From an uncultured Opitutia bacterium (lineage in GTDB: Bacteria; Verrucomicrobiota; Verrucomicrobiia; Opitutales; Seribacteraceae), in assembly GCA_937893275.1 (NCBI GenBank), contig CALBIN010000351.1:1-40981 (forward strand): 40,981 bases of DNA, in the 5' to 3' direction. A program made the translations under genes and the position numbers. Below are positions 33,057 to 40,981 of the stretch, piece by piece (position 1 is the first letter of the stretch; the number at the start of each line of letters is the position of its first letter). Below the pieces are notes generated by a model. The model saw only the letters and a list, made by a program, of their open reading frames with translations. It was not told where the DNA came from and ran no database searches.

Positions 33057-34049
33057 CTAACCTTTTTTGATTTTGTCAAAAGTTTTATGGCTTATGCGAA
33101 GGCCCTCCTTGTAGTCATCCTTAAAAGTGGGATTTCCAAGGTAGTCAAACCCTTCGAAAAGGCCATGTCGCCTGTTCTTTTCGTAATGTTCAAGAAGATA
33201 TACCTGAAACTCCCCTCCCCGTTCCCCGAACTTTTTTATGGCCCACTCGTTTGCTTCGGGTGATGGGTATTGAGAGAATTCCCGTCTGGCATCTTCGTGA
33301 ACTTCAAGCCAGAGCGAGGCGTATATCTTCTTCTTTAGGTGCGCATCACTTTGGGTTTTGTAATCTTCGGGATCAATCGGGTCATTGAAATAATAAATGT
33401 GTGCTCCGTGTTTCTCTCCCCGCATAAATTCTTTATTAAAAACTCGTATTCCATTTTGCCTAAATCGTTTCCATTTGCCGTGGAGTTCACCGGAAAGGAA
33501 TTGTTTAGTTTCGTGAACTTGCCCATTGTCGAATTTTAGCTTGGTGGTACCGCTGTAAGGCAACGCTTCGACTCGACCGTCTCTACCGTATGCATGTACT
33601 CGCGGGGTATCGTACCACTTTCCGCCACTAATAAATTCTACGCTCGTCACTTTACCATTTTTGACTGTCACTTTCCCCAATTTAAAGGTCTCTGATCCAG
33701 TACCAATTACTTCCGCCGTGGTCGTGGGCGAATAACCCGACCCGCCTGCAGTAACGATCAGGCGAACCACTCTGCTTTTTTTATCTATTTCTGGTCCAAC
33801 TGTTGCACCCTGCCCCTTCCAAAAGAGGTTCTGGTCGAGAAAAATCACTTGGGTGGCCTCCTTGATGTGCATTTTTGATGCATCGACTTCCAGTACTTTG
33901 TAAGGACACCAAGGAAGTGAATCGCTATTATGTGAGAATTCATGCCACCAAGACTTTAAGTTTTCTGCTTTCCCCCCAAATTTCACCAATACGGCAAGTC
34001 CACCTCCACCGATCAGCAGCAAAATTCCAAATAAAAGCCCTTTTTTCAT
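33057..34049 (-). CDS. Membrane-anchored protein with GGSGY-type repeat and YwqK/MORN-like repeats (hypothetical)
   Basis: A 330-residue protein with one N-terminal membrane helix (residues ~4-24). Residues ~95-165 contain a Gly-rich, beta-like module (TAGGSGYSPTTTAEVIGTG ... VTVKNGKVTSVEFISGGKWY), a pattern that recurs as tandem repeats in some large marine and phage surface proteins. Residues ~180-235 hold MORN_2-like repeats of the YwqK type (LSGELHGKWKRFRQNGIR, then MRGEKHGAHIYY), and another near the end (NRRHGLFEGFDYLGN). YwqK-like proteins are sometimes annotated as antitoxins, but there is no toxin gene beside it. Likely faces the periplasm. Function unknown. Confidence 0.7.
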   Translation of the reverse strand: MKKGLLFGILLLIGGGGLAVLVKFGGKAENLKSWWHEFSHNSDSLPWCPYKVLEVDASKMHIKEATQVIFLDQNLFWKGQGATVGPEIDKKSRVVRLIVTAGGSGYSPTTTAEVIGTGSETFKLGKVTVKNGKVTSVEFISGGKWYDTPRVHAYGRDGRVEALPYSGTTKLKFDNGQVHETKQFLSGELHGKWKRFRQNGIRVFNKEFMRGEKHGAHIYYFNDPIDPEDYKTQSDAHLKKKIYASLWLEVHEDARREFSQYPSPEANEWAIKKFGERGGEFQVYLLEHYEKNRRHGLFEGFDYLGNPTFKDDYKEGLRISHKTFDKIKKG

Positions 34050-34131
34050 GCTTCCTTAAACCTATTATTTTGTAACCAAGAATGTAGTCTGGCAAGAGGG
34101 AAAGAACAAATGAAAATCTCTTCGGCGTACC

Positions 34132-35196
34132 TTAAATCGAGTTTGAGTACCTGTGTACCATCGATCGAGCAAGGCTTTTAACAAGTAAGGGCCCCTTGTA
34201 AACAAATCCTGAATAGAGTTGAATGAGGGATGCTCCGGCGTCCAGTTTTTCTCCGGCAGATATAGCGTCATAGATTCCGCCTACTCCAATTATTGGCATG
34301 CTACCACCTGAAGCTTTGGCGAGAAAGCGTACGACCTCGGTCGAGCGTTTTCTTAGAGGCAAGCCGCTGAGACCTCCAGCTTCCGTGCAGCATGCTGAAT
34401 TCGACTCGGCGCGGCTAACGGTTGAGTTCGTGGCAATAATTCCATCAATTTTATGAAGAAAAGCAAGTTCGAGCACAACGTCTAGGGCTCGAAATGATTC
34501 GTCCGGAGAAATCTTTAACAATACTGGAACGCGTTGCCGCCCCATTTTCGCCGAAAAATCCTTCCGCGCCTGATTGATGGCGGCGAGCAGTGGTTCTAGC
34601 CGATCAGGATTTTGGAGGGTTCGAAGGCTTCTGGTATTGGGGCTACTTATGTTAATCGCGATGTAATCCGCCTGGTCTGCTGCAATTTTGAAGCATGTAA
34701 TATAATCCTCTGCGGCTTGATCGAGGTCAGTTGTTTTTGCCTTGCCGATATTGATGCCTAGGGGTGCATGGCGTTTTTCTCTCGGATAGTTTCTTTTAAT
34801 CCGGTCAGCTACGATTTCTGCTCCATCGTTGTTGAAGCCCATTCTGTTGACAATTCCCCCCACTGAGGGATAGCGAAAAAGTCTGGGCTGTAGGTTGCCT
34901 AGTTGGCGCTGAGGAGTTATTGTCCCAATTTCGACATGCCCGAAACCAAGGGCAAACGCAGACTGAATAAATTCACCGTTTTTGTCCATGCCTGCGGCCA
35001 ACCCAACAGGATTGGGGAAATCCAAGCCGAAAAGACGAACGCGGGAAGACTCGGTACGACAATAAAGGGACGCGAGTCCCCTCAATGGACTGGCCTTGCC
35101 GAGAATTCGCATAGAAAAAGCCGCGAATCGGTGGGCGCGCTCAGCTTCTAGCTTAAATAATAACGGCCTAAAGATTTTTTCGTAGAGAAGACTCAT
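34132..35196 (-). CDS. pyrD: Dihydroorotate dehydrogenase, class 2 (quinone-dependent)
   Basis: PyrD oxidises dihydroorotate to orotate and passes electrons to membrane quinones. The 354-residue protein has the class 2 N-terminal helical extension (LYEKIFRPLLFKLEAERAH), the FMN segment NPVGLAAGMDKNG, the catalytic Ser in INISSPNTRSL, and the end motif IGVGGI ... LIQLYSGFVYKGP. I chose ATG 35196 as the start over an upstream in-frame codon at 35214. It is divergent from the unknown acidic gene and separate from the pyrR-pyrB-pyrC' group. Confidence 0.95.
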   Translation of the reverse strand: MSLLYEKIFRPLLFKLEAERAHRFAAFSMRILGKASPLRGLASLYCRTESSRVRLFGLDFPNPVGLAAGMDKNGEFIQSAFALGFGHVEIGTITPQRQLGNLQPRLFRYPSVGGIVNRMGFNNDGAEIVADRIKRNYPREKRHAPLGINIGKAKTTDLDQAAEDYITCFKIAADQADYIAINISSPNTRSLRTLQNPDRLEPLLAAINQARKDFSAKMGRQRVPVLLKISPDESFRALDVVLELAFLHKIDGIIATNSTVSRAESNSACCTEAGGLSGLPLRKRSTEVVRFLAKASGGSMPIIGVGGIYDAISAGEKLDAGASLIQLYSGFVYKGPLLVKSLARSMVHRYSNSI

Positions 35197-35307
35197 AATT
35201 ACAACGGATATCAATTATTCTATCTCTTCCTGTTCTGCAAAGTTTTTGCATCGAATTTTTTGCCGGAATGAAGAAAAATTTGCCTTTTCTTGAACTAGGA
35301 AGTTGAC

Positions 35308-36081
35308 TTGAGCAAAAATCCCAACTTATGGCTGGTGGTCATGGAGAAGATGGAAACAAGACTTGATTGGTGTATCGTTCGCTTGGGCGAAGATAAAAAC
35401 TGGTGGGTAAACGAAATTAGCGACAACGTGAACTGGGATGTGGATGGGTTAGGCATCATAGACCCCAGGCAATTCTTTCATATGAATGAGTTGTTGGATT
35501 CGATGACGGAATACGGGCTTGCTTCCGAAATCGTGGACGAGGCGTTTTTTACCTTTGAGATTGCCGAGGAATTGGAAGGCGGCAGAATTAGGCTAAGCCG
35601 GGTGCGAGATTCTTTGCTAAAAGCGGAAGACATGCTGTTTGCCTTACCTGATGTTATGGATGAGGACAAGGGGCCCTATGCCGATTTTCTCACTCATGTC
35701 TCAATTCTGCGGGTAAAGATGCTTAACGATCTGATCGACTTTACCGAACCTTTTACCTTGGATGAGATGGAGGAAGTTCTGGCCGAGCGTCACAACAATG
35801 ATTATCTTGAAGGTCGTCGCACCCACTTCTGCGTAGAGGTTGAATCCATCTTGGAATTTGTTCCTGAAGGCTTTGCTCTCGATCATGATATTAAAGACGA
35901 GGACGAGGAAGGAAATGGCGAGGAGGATTATTCTGATCTCGACACTAGTACCGTAGAGCCTTCGGGAAAAGAAGAAGAAAAAATGCTACGTACAGAAGAT
36001 TTGAAGTGGGAGGAAGAAGAGCGAGAGAAAGAACCGACTCGCTACGAAGATTCTGCACCTGATGAAGTCCCCTCCAAGTGA
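35308..36081 (+). CDS. Acidic protein of unknown function
   Basis: I do not recognise this 257-residue protein. Residues 1-185 look folded and helical, with Trp- and Asp-rich segments near the start (KNWWVNEISDNVNWDVDGLG). Residues ~190-257 are highly acidic (runs of Glu/Asp) and probably disordered. The start is set at TTG 35308 because AGGAAG lies five bases before it, one of the few good ribosome sites in the window; ATG 35341 is the alternative. The 3' end overlaps hemB by 40 bases in convergent orientation. Acidic tails often act in binding, but no partner can be named. Confidence 0.65.
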   Translation: MSKNPNLWLVVMEKMETRLDWCIVRLGEDKNWWVNEISDNVNWDVDGLGIIDPRQFFHMNELLDSMTEYGLASEIVDEAFFTFEIAEELEGGRIRLSRVRDSLLKAEDMLFALPDVMDEDKGPYADFLTHVSILRVKMLNDLIDFTEPFTLDEMEEVLAERHNNDYLEGRRTHFCVEVESILEFVPEGFALDHDIKDEDEEGNGEEDYSDLDTSTVEPSGKEEEKMLRTEDLKWEEEEREKEPTRYEDSAPDEVPSK

Positions 36082-37082
36082 CGGTCGCGGAGAATCCTCT
36101 CTGCGAAGTATGTAAGGATCAAGTCCGCCCCTGAGCGTTTAATCGAGGTAAGCGATTCCGTCATGCAGGCTTCCAGGTCAAGCCACCCTCTATCGGCGGC
36201 GGCCCAGATACGAGCGTACTCGCCCGAAACTTGATAGGCGACAATGGGAAGATTGACATTGTCGCGAGCATACCGAATCACATCAAGGTAAGGTTCCGCA
36301 GGTTTAACCATCAAGAAGTCCGCACCTTCTCTTTCGTCCAAGAGAAGCTCGCGCTGAGCCTCTCGAAAATTGGCAGGGTTTAATTGATAGGTTCTTTTAT
36401 CTATTGACGAATTGTTGTCGGGTCGCTCGCTTCCAACCGCTTCTCGAAAAGGACCGTAGTATGCTGACGCGAATTTAGCGGAATAGGCCATAATTGCCGT
36501 CTGTGCGTGGCCGGATTCGTCCAAATTACGCCGAATTTCGGCGATGCGTCCGTCCATCATGTCGGAAGGCGCGACGATGTCTATACCCGCGTTTGCCGCA
36601 AGCACTCCCATTTCGGCCAGAATGGCAACCGTTGCATCGTTGTCCACATTACCCGAGAGGTCGAGCACGCCATCGTGCCCGTGGGTGGTGTATGGATCAA
36701 GTGCGAGGTCGCCCACCAAGATCAATTCGGGTATTGCGACCTTCAGGGCGCGGGCGGCATTCAGCACTAGGGCGTTTGAGTTGAGAGCTTCGGAACCCTC
36801 ATCGTCTTTCTTTTGGCTTGGTACTTTTGGGAAAAGAGCAACCCCCCGCAGTCCCAATTCGCACAACTCGCGACATTTTTCAATGAGTTGAGGGATCGGT
36901 AAACGAAAGACATCCGGCATGGATTCAATCGGTTCAGGCTCGCCTTCTCCTTCCACCACGAAGAGGGGCAGGATTAAATCGTCTATCTGCAATGGGGTTT
37001 CCTGCACCATAGCCCTTAGCCCCGGAGTTCTTCGCAGGCGACGAGGGCGAATGGGGAGGTCGAGAATTTTAGAGGTACTCAT
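36042..37082 (-). CDS. hemB: Porphobilinogen synthase (delta-aminolevulinic acid dehydratase)
   Basis: HemB condenses two aminolevulinates into porphobilinogen for heme and other tetrapyrroles. The 346-residue protein has both Schiff-base lysines, in MAYSAKFASAYYGPFREA and in FLMVKPAEPYLDVI. The segment LALDPYTTHGHDG lacks the Cys triad of zinc enzymes and carries Asp/Ala instead, so this is the magnesium-type enzyme as in Pseudomonas. The start is ATG 37082. The C-terminal ~13 residues (GTSSGAESS region) are encoded in the overlap with the acidic gene. Confidence 0.95.
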   Translation of the reverse strand: MSTSKILDLPIRPRRLRRTPGLRAMVQETPLQIDDLILPLFVVEGEGEPEPIESMPDVFRLPIPQLIEKCRELCELGLRGVALFPKVPSQKKDDEGSEALNSNALVLNAARALKVAIPELILVGDLALDPYTTHGHDGVLDLSGNVDNDATVAILAEMGVLAANAGIDIVAPSDMMDGRIAEIRRNLDESGHAQTAIMAYSAKFASAYYGPFREAVGSERPDNNSSIDKRTYQLNPANFREAQRELLLDEREGADFLMVKPAEPYLDVIRYARDNVNLPIVAYQVSGEYARIWAAADRGWLDLEACMTESLTSIKRSGADLILTYFAERILRDRHLEGTSSGAESS

Positions 37083-37238
37083 TCTTGTAATTAATTTTTC
37101 CTTTAGGGCAACAACTTCAAGAAAATCATCACCGTATTGATTAGATGGGATTTTAGCAACTTCGGTTTGCGCGTCTCAGCCTTTACCCTTTCAATGAATC
37201 TCCAAATATGTTTTTTTATTCTGAATCCGTTTGAGCCA

Positions 37239-37592
37239 ATGCCATTTGTTTCGGTCACTACGAACCAATTCCTCTCCCAGTCGGACAAAGCCGAGCTTTT
37301 GACTGAATTATCGTTTAAATGTGCAGAAATATTGGGAAAGTCGGAGGATTATGTTATGGTTAGACTGAATCTTGACGAAAGTATCTTCTTTGCCGGAACG
37401 GCCGAACCTGCACTTTTTGCAGAGCTTTTCTCTATTGGACTTTCTGCCATGGATGCACCAACCCTTTCTTTTGCGTTGTGCAAGTTTCTTAGCGAAAGGT
37501 TGGCGATTGCTCCTAAGCGAATTTACCTGAACTTTCACGATGTTCCTAGAGAGATGTGGGGTTGGAACGGTTCCACCTTCGCCAAGAACTGA
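37239..37592 (+). CDS. MIF-like tautomerase (phenylpyruvate/dopachrome tautomerase family)
   Basis: The 117-residue protein belongs to the tautomerase superfamily, MIF branch. The frame is open back to 37137, but ATG 37239 begins MPFVSVTTN, which places the catalytic Pro directly after Met as required (it acts as N-terminal Pro after Met removal). The segments DYVMVRLNLD, ELFSIGLS and the end FHDVPREMWGWNGSTFA match MIF closely. Homologues of this animal cytokine occur in several bacterial groups. The natural substrate is unknown. It begins 156 bases from the divergent hemB start and ends 38 bases before the transporter gene. Confidence 0.85.
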   Translation: MPFVSVTTNQFLSQSDKAELLTELSFKCAEILGKSEDYVMVRLNLDESIFFAGTAEPALFAELFSIGLSAMDAPTLSFALCKFLSERLAIAPKRIYLNFHDVPREMWGWNGSTFAKN

Positions 37593-37630
37593 GGTCGGAT
37601 TTTATCTTTTTGTAACGGTCGCCGTATTCC

Positions 37631-39505
37631 ATGTCTTGGGAAATAGTATTTGTCTTGTTTTTGCTGCTCGCCGCATTGGTGAGTTTTATCTTGGAGCGTG
37701 TTCCGACGGATGTAACGGCCATTACGGTTTTTGCCATCATCACCATCGTTTCCATTTTTTCCGGCTCGGAACGCTTGCCGGGACTGGATGAGATTCTCGG
37801 GGTCTTTGCCAATCCCGCCCCGCTAACAATTGCTGCAATGTTTGTAGTGAGCGCTGCCTTGGGGAAATGCCACTTGATTGAAGCGGCATCGGGCTACCTC
37901 ACGCGCCTTGTAGGAATTGGCTACCGAGGCTTTCTGCTAGTGTTAGTAGCATCCGTTGCTCTTATCTCTGCTTTCGTTAACAATACTCCCGTAGTCGTTG
38001 TCTTCCTTCCAGTTGTGATGAGCTTGGCAAAATCGATGAATATCTCTTCATCGAAGCTACTTATCCCTCTGTCCTATGCTTCCATCTTCGGCGGATGTTG
38101 TACGCTTGTAGGGACAAGTACGAATGTCCTGGCCAGTGGCATAATGGCCAAAAATGAGATTTATCCCGAGATGGAACCTCTCGGGATGTTCGAGTTGGCC
38201 AAGGTCGGATTGCCCCTCTTTTTTGTCGCGACCGGGTATCTCGTCCTTTTCGGTCGACGCCTTTTGCCTGATCGCGAAGCACTGGCCAGTATACTGTCGG
38301 ACATTCAGCAAAAGGAGTTCTTGACTGAAGCCATCGTTCTTTCGGACTCCTCTCTTGACGGCAAGACTGTCGACGAATCGGGGTTGGCCGACCTCAAGAG
38401 GATGCGTCTCCTTGACGTTTGTCGAGAAGGACGCGTGTTAACCGGAGATAAAGGGAAGCTTGTTTTGCGGTCAGGAGATCGCCTTATTCTTTCTTGTAGA
38501 CCTTCGGGTATAGTAGAGTCACGAAATATTGATGGACTCGATTTGCTAAGCGAGACAACGCTCGGGCTGGAACAGGTTTCTTCTGCCTCGGGCGTAATGG
38601 TGGAAGGCGTCATAGGACCAGCCTCTCCACTTATTTCGCTCAGCATAAGCGAGATTGATTTTCGCAAGCGTCACAATGTAGCGGTTATAGCTATTCATCG
38701 GAAGGGCCGCAATTTAACGCAGGAAATCGATTCCATCCGCCTCCGCTCTACGGATACGCTTTTATTGCTAGGATCTGAAGAATCCATAGAAAACATTCGG
38801 CTAGGCGAGGACTTGATACTGCTCGATCACCCCCCCGTACCAGTGGAAGACATGAGTCGAAAAGCACCTGTGGTAATTGGCGTGATAGGCGGGATAGTGG
38901 GTTTTGCGGCGTTTGGCGTTATGCCCATTGCGGCATCTGCTATTATAGGCGTGACCATTCTTTTTTTGACTGGGTGCATAAAACCCAAGGATGGATACGC
39001 TTCCGTAGAGTGGAACATACTCGTTCTTATTTATGGAATGCTCACCCTCGGATTGGCGATGAAATCCTCTGGCGCATCAAATTTGATTGCAGAGGCTCTG
39101 TCGTCGGGAGTTTTTGCGTATGCGCCCGAGGAGTTGCGACCGTTCCTTCTATTATCTGCAATTTACCTTACAACAGCTGTTCTCACCGAAATCCTTTCCA
39201 ATAATGCAACGATCGTCTTGATGGCCCCAATTTCCTTGGAATTAGCAAGCCGGCTTAATTTGGGGGTTGAAGATGCCCGAGCGTTTCTTTTGGCTACTTG
39301 CATTGCTGCCTCCGCTAGCTTCACTACCCCTATCGGTTATCAAACGAACACTTATGTTTATAGTGTTGGAGGATATCGCTTCCGAGATTTCGTAAAGATT
39401 GGATTGCCCTTAAATTTGCTCTATTTCTTCTCGAGTGTCGTATTGATCGGGTGCTTTTGGGAATTTCACCCTTTTGAGGGAGGAATAAGAGGTCTATTTC
39501 AATAA
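37631..39505 (+). CDS. SLC13/DASS-type permease with two RCK_C domains
   Basis: The 624-residue membrane protein has two membrane halves of about five or six helices each. The helix-loop motifs of the DASS/ArsB-like fold are visible: AFVNNTPVVVVFLPV in the first half and EILSNNATIVLMAPI in the second, plus GTSTNVLASG and TPIGYQTNTYVY. Between the halves (~residues 210-400) lie two TrkA-C (RCK_C) domains (SSLDGKTVDESG ... LRSGDRLILSC and ISEIDFRKRHNVAVIAIHR...). Relatives move sulfate, dicarboxylates or other anions with sodium; the substrate here is unknown. ATG 37631 is the start. Confidence 0.9.
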   Translation: MSWEIVFVLFLLLAALVSFILERVPTDVTAITVFAIITIVSIFSGSERLPGLDEILGVFANPAPLTIAAMFVVSAALGKCHLIEAASGYLTRLVGIGYRGFLLVLVASVALISAFVNNTPVVVVFLPVVMSLAKSMNISSSKLLIPLSYASIFGGCCTLVGTSTNVLASGIMAKNEIYPEMEPLGMFELAKVGLPLFFVATGYLVLFGRRLLPDREALASILSDIQQKEFLTEAIVLSDSSLDGKTVDESGLADLKRMRLLDVCREGRVLTGDKGKLVLRSGDRLILSCRPSGIVESRNIDGLDLLSETTLGLEQVSSASGVMVEGVIGPASPLISLSISEIDFRKRHNVAVIAIHRKGRNLTQEIDSIRLRSTDTLLLLGSEESIENIRLGEDLILLDHPPVPVEDMSRKAPVVIGVIGGIVGFAAFGVMPIAASAIIGVTILFLTGCIKPKDGYASVEWNILVLIYGMLTLGLAMKSSGASNLIAEALSSGVFAYAPEELRPFLLLSAIYLTTAVLTEILSNNATIVLMAPISLELASRLNLGVEDARAFLLATCIAASASFTTPIGYQTNTYVYSVGGYRFRDFVKIGLPLNLLYFFSSVVLIGCFWEFHPFEGGIRGLFQ

Positions 39506-39542
39506 CCCGAGTTTATTCACGATCGTTGCGGTCTTCACTTCA

Positions 39543-39573
39543 GGCCACAGGTTTTCTCTTGATTCTGGTGGCC
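39543..39573 (+). terminator. hairpin after the SLC13 transporter gene
   Basis: GGCCAC and GTGGCC pair perfectly and extend by AG/CT with one bulged C, around a loop of about 14 bases, 37 bases after the transporter stop. It lacks a U-tract, so it may slow or stop transcription only with help. Confidence 0.3.
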
Positions 39574-39816
39574 CTATTGGAGCCATCGAGCAACAAGGTG
39601 TTTTGGCAATAAAACGAAAGATGTTCGGAAGGTCACTCGACTGAGCGGTATTTAAAAATACGACAATCGTTCTTTACGAGAAAAACCAACCATTCCAAAT
39701 ATTTACAAACCGCTGACGATAAAGGTATTATGTTAGTTTTAGGTTGCGTTGTTTTTACCTGTCTCAATCACTACTCAATTATTCCCTTATCCATGCTCAA
39801 ATCTATTCAAAATCCC

Positions 39817-39846
39817 TTGACCAAACCCCTTCTTTTTGTTTATAAA
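39817..39846 (+). promoter_or_regulatory. sigma70-like promoter of gyrB
   Basis: TTGACC (five of six matches to TTGACA) and TATAAA (five of six to TATAAT) are separated by 18 bases. It is the best promoter match in the window. It would give gyrB a leader of about 100 bases. Confidence 0.6.
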
Positions 39847-39951
39847 AGAAGTGTTTTACCTTACCAGAAAAAAATGAATTTTGTTAGAGACTTTTACCCC
39901 GCCGCTTTACATAAGAATTCCTAATAGTTAATCACCACTAACCACGAAGCC

Positions 39952-40981
39952 ATGTCGGAAGAAAACCCTCCCGAGGATAATATTGAACCTGTTAACGAGA
40001 AGGAATCGTACGATGCTTCTCAAATCCAAAAACTCGAAGGATTGGAAGGCGTGCGAAAACGCCCCGACATGTACATTGGCGATACTCACGAACGAGGACT
40101 TCACCATTGTGTGTTTGAAATCATCGATAATTCTATCGATGAGGCACTCGCCGGTCATTGTTCCGAGGTCAAGGTTAACGTTCATAACGATGGCTCTTGT
40201 TCAATAGAGGACGACGGAAGAGGGATTCCAGTAGATATGCACCCGAAGCATAATATGCCTGCATTGGAGTTGGTTTTAACGAATTTGCACGCTGGTGGAA
40301 AGTTTGGTAAGGGTGCCTATCAGGTTTCCGGTGGATTGCATGGTGTTGGAGCAAAGTGCGTGAACGCTGTATCCGAGTGGTTTGTTGCAGAGGTTCGTCG
40401 TGACGGAAAAGTCCACTCGATGGAGTTTTCCCGCGGTAAGACGACTCAAAACCTCAAAGTGATTGGCTCTAGCTCCCGTACGGGCACAAAGATAACATTT
40501 TTACCGGACTCTGAAATCTTCACGGAAGTGAGGGAGTTTAATTTTGACATTCTTGCTAAACGTCTTCGCGAACTGGCATTTCTTAATCCCGGTGTTTCAA
40601 TAAACTTGGAAGATGAGCGTATTGGTAAATGTGAAAGCTTTAAGTTCGATGATGGAATTAGCCAATACGTCGCCTACCTTAACGAAAATAAGACGACTTT
40701 GCACCCTGACCCCATTAGTTTTTCGGGGGAGTCGATTAACGAAAGTGGCGACGGTACCATTATTGTAGACATTGCATTGATGTATAACGACGGGTTTAGC
40801 GACCAAATATATTCTTACGCAAATTCTATTCATAATGTAGAAGGCGGCACTCATTTATCTGGTTTTCGTACTGCTTTAACTCGAGTGGTTAATGGTTATG
40901 CTCGCACCAATGATCTTATTAAGGATAAAGACCTTTCGCTTTCGGGGGAGGATGTGCGTGAAGGACTAACTGCAATCATAT
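39952..40981 (+). CDS. gyrB: DNA gyrase subunit B, N-terminal part, cut by the window edge
   Basis: The first 343 codons of gyrB are present; the frame is open to the last base. The start ATG 39952 gives MSEENPPEDN, an acidic leader of about 25 residues, then the conserved core LEGLEGVRKRPDMYIG. The GHKL ATPase site is intact: Glu/Asn in EIIDNSIDEALAG, DDGRGIP, and GGLHGVGAKCVNAVS. The transducer domain with NSIHNVEGGTHLSGFRTAL begins near the end. Gyrase introduces negative supercoils. ParE is a related possibility, but the sequence and promoter set-up fit GyrB. No dnaA, dnaN or recF lies upstream in the window. Confidence 0.93.
   Translation, partial: MSEENPPEDNIEPVNEKESYDASQIQKLEGLEGVRKRPDMYIGDTHERGLHHCVFEIIDNSIDEALAGHCSEVKVNVHNDGSCSIEDDGRGIPVDMHPKHNMPALELVLTNLHAGGKFGKGAYQVSGGLHGVGAKCVNAVSEWFVAEVRRDGKVHSMEFSRGKTTQNLKVIGSSSRTGTKITFLPDSEIFTEVREFNFDILAKRLRELAFLNPGVSINLEDERIGKCESFKFDDGISQYVAYLNENKTTLHPDPISFSGESINESGDGTIIVDIALMYNDGFSDQIYSYANSIHNVEGGTHLSGFRTALTRVVNGYARTNDLIKDKDLSLSGEDVREGLTAII

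Larger units (their letters stand above)
39506..39951. other. 446-base intergenic spacer before gyrB
   Basis: No convincing gene lies here. A 64-codon plus-strand frame (39730-39924) has no family pattern and no ribosome site. The spacer holds a hairpin (39543-39573), a short A/T-rich inverted repeat GTATTT-AA-AAATAC (39648-39661) and a good sigma70-like promoter (39817-39846). Two sequences weakly resemble DnaA boxes: TTATTCACG at about 39512 (one mismatch) and TTATCCATG at about 39788 (two mismatches). That is too little to claim an origin. Confidence 0.6.

Noticed and set aside
33040-33068. Possible terminator after tRNA-Leu with a TTTTTT run
   Set aside because: The preceding stem (GTTA/TAAC) is only four pairs, and the T-run lies in the coding end of the minus-strand gene.
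33057-34049. Toxin-antitoxin reading of the YwqK-like gene
   Set aside because: No small toxin-like gene is adjacent, and the protein has a membrane anchor and an extra Gly-rich module.
39730-39924. 64-codon frame before gyrB
   Set aside because: It has no ribosome site and no recognisable protein pattern, and the gyrB promoter lies inside it.
1-40981. Phage, IS element, CRISPR array or defence island
   Set aside because: No transposase, integrase, terminal repeats, spaced direct repeats or recognised defence proteins were found; the nuclease-helicase sits among housekeeping genes.

Overview
The window is a dense, mostly housekeeping stretch of chromosome from a Gram-negative, outer-membrane bacterium. 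I infer Verrucomicrobiota, probably the Opitutae/Puniceicoccales side, from the style of the proteins: RodZ- and FtsK-type morphogenesis proteins, a stand-alone heptose adenylyltransferase, a PD40-M28-PDZ peptidase, and several 'orphan' proteins without a family I can name. That placement is an inference; no rRNA marker is present and the partial gyrB at the right edge would be the best test. Genes lie on both strands, are closely packed, often overlap by a few bases, and many have weak or no Shine-Dalgarno sequence.

Layout. 1-7754: a secreted peptidase with a beta-propeller, then rodZ-like and ftsK genes on the minus strand, divergent from manA. 7839-11651: one tight plus-strand cluster grpE-dnaJ-rfaE2-purN-prmA. 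11707-14929: cysS (minus), then a small loosely packed patch with a ribbon-helix-helix-like gene, several inverted repeats and an AraC-type regulator with a PAS-like tail. 15078-18395: comEC with a small coiled-coil partner (minus), divergent from rarA. 18531-21788: rhomboid protease and tail-specific protease. 21869-23814: prfA-prmC (minus), release factor 1 and its methyltransferase. 23870-31323: a possible seven-gene plus-strand run: HAD phosphatase, nuclease-helicase, pyrR-pyrB-pyrC', CPBP protease, tsaE. 31300-35196: an unrecognised basic protein, tRNA-Leu, a YwqK/MORN-type protein and pyrD. 35308-39505: an acidic unknown, hemB, a MIF-like tautomerase and an SLC13-type transporter. 39506-40981: a 446-base spacer with a good sigma70-like promoter, then the start of gyrB, cut by the window edge.

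How the genes fit together. Three genes of de novo pyrimidine synthesis (pyrB, a non-catalytic pyrC', pyrD) are present with the regulator pyrR; a true dihydroorotase must be elsewhere. Translation is served by cysS, prfA, prmC, prmA, tsaE and a tRNA-Leu; protein quality control by grpE, dnaJ, prc, rhomboid, CPBP and M28 proteases; DNA metabolism by ftsK, rarA, comEC, the helicase and gyrB.

No phage, IS element, CRISPR array or recognised defence island is visible. The most interesting items are the dihydroorotase homologue that has lost nearly all metal ligands, an XPD/DinG-type helicase fused to a PD-(D/E)XK nuclease that has kept only two of the expected four cluster cysteines, a tRNA-Leu whose anticodon reads AAG (A34), the AraC-PAS regulator with its sensor at the C-terminus, and a few lineage-specific unknown proteins.
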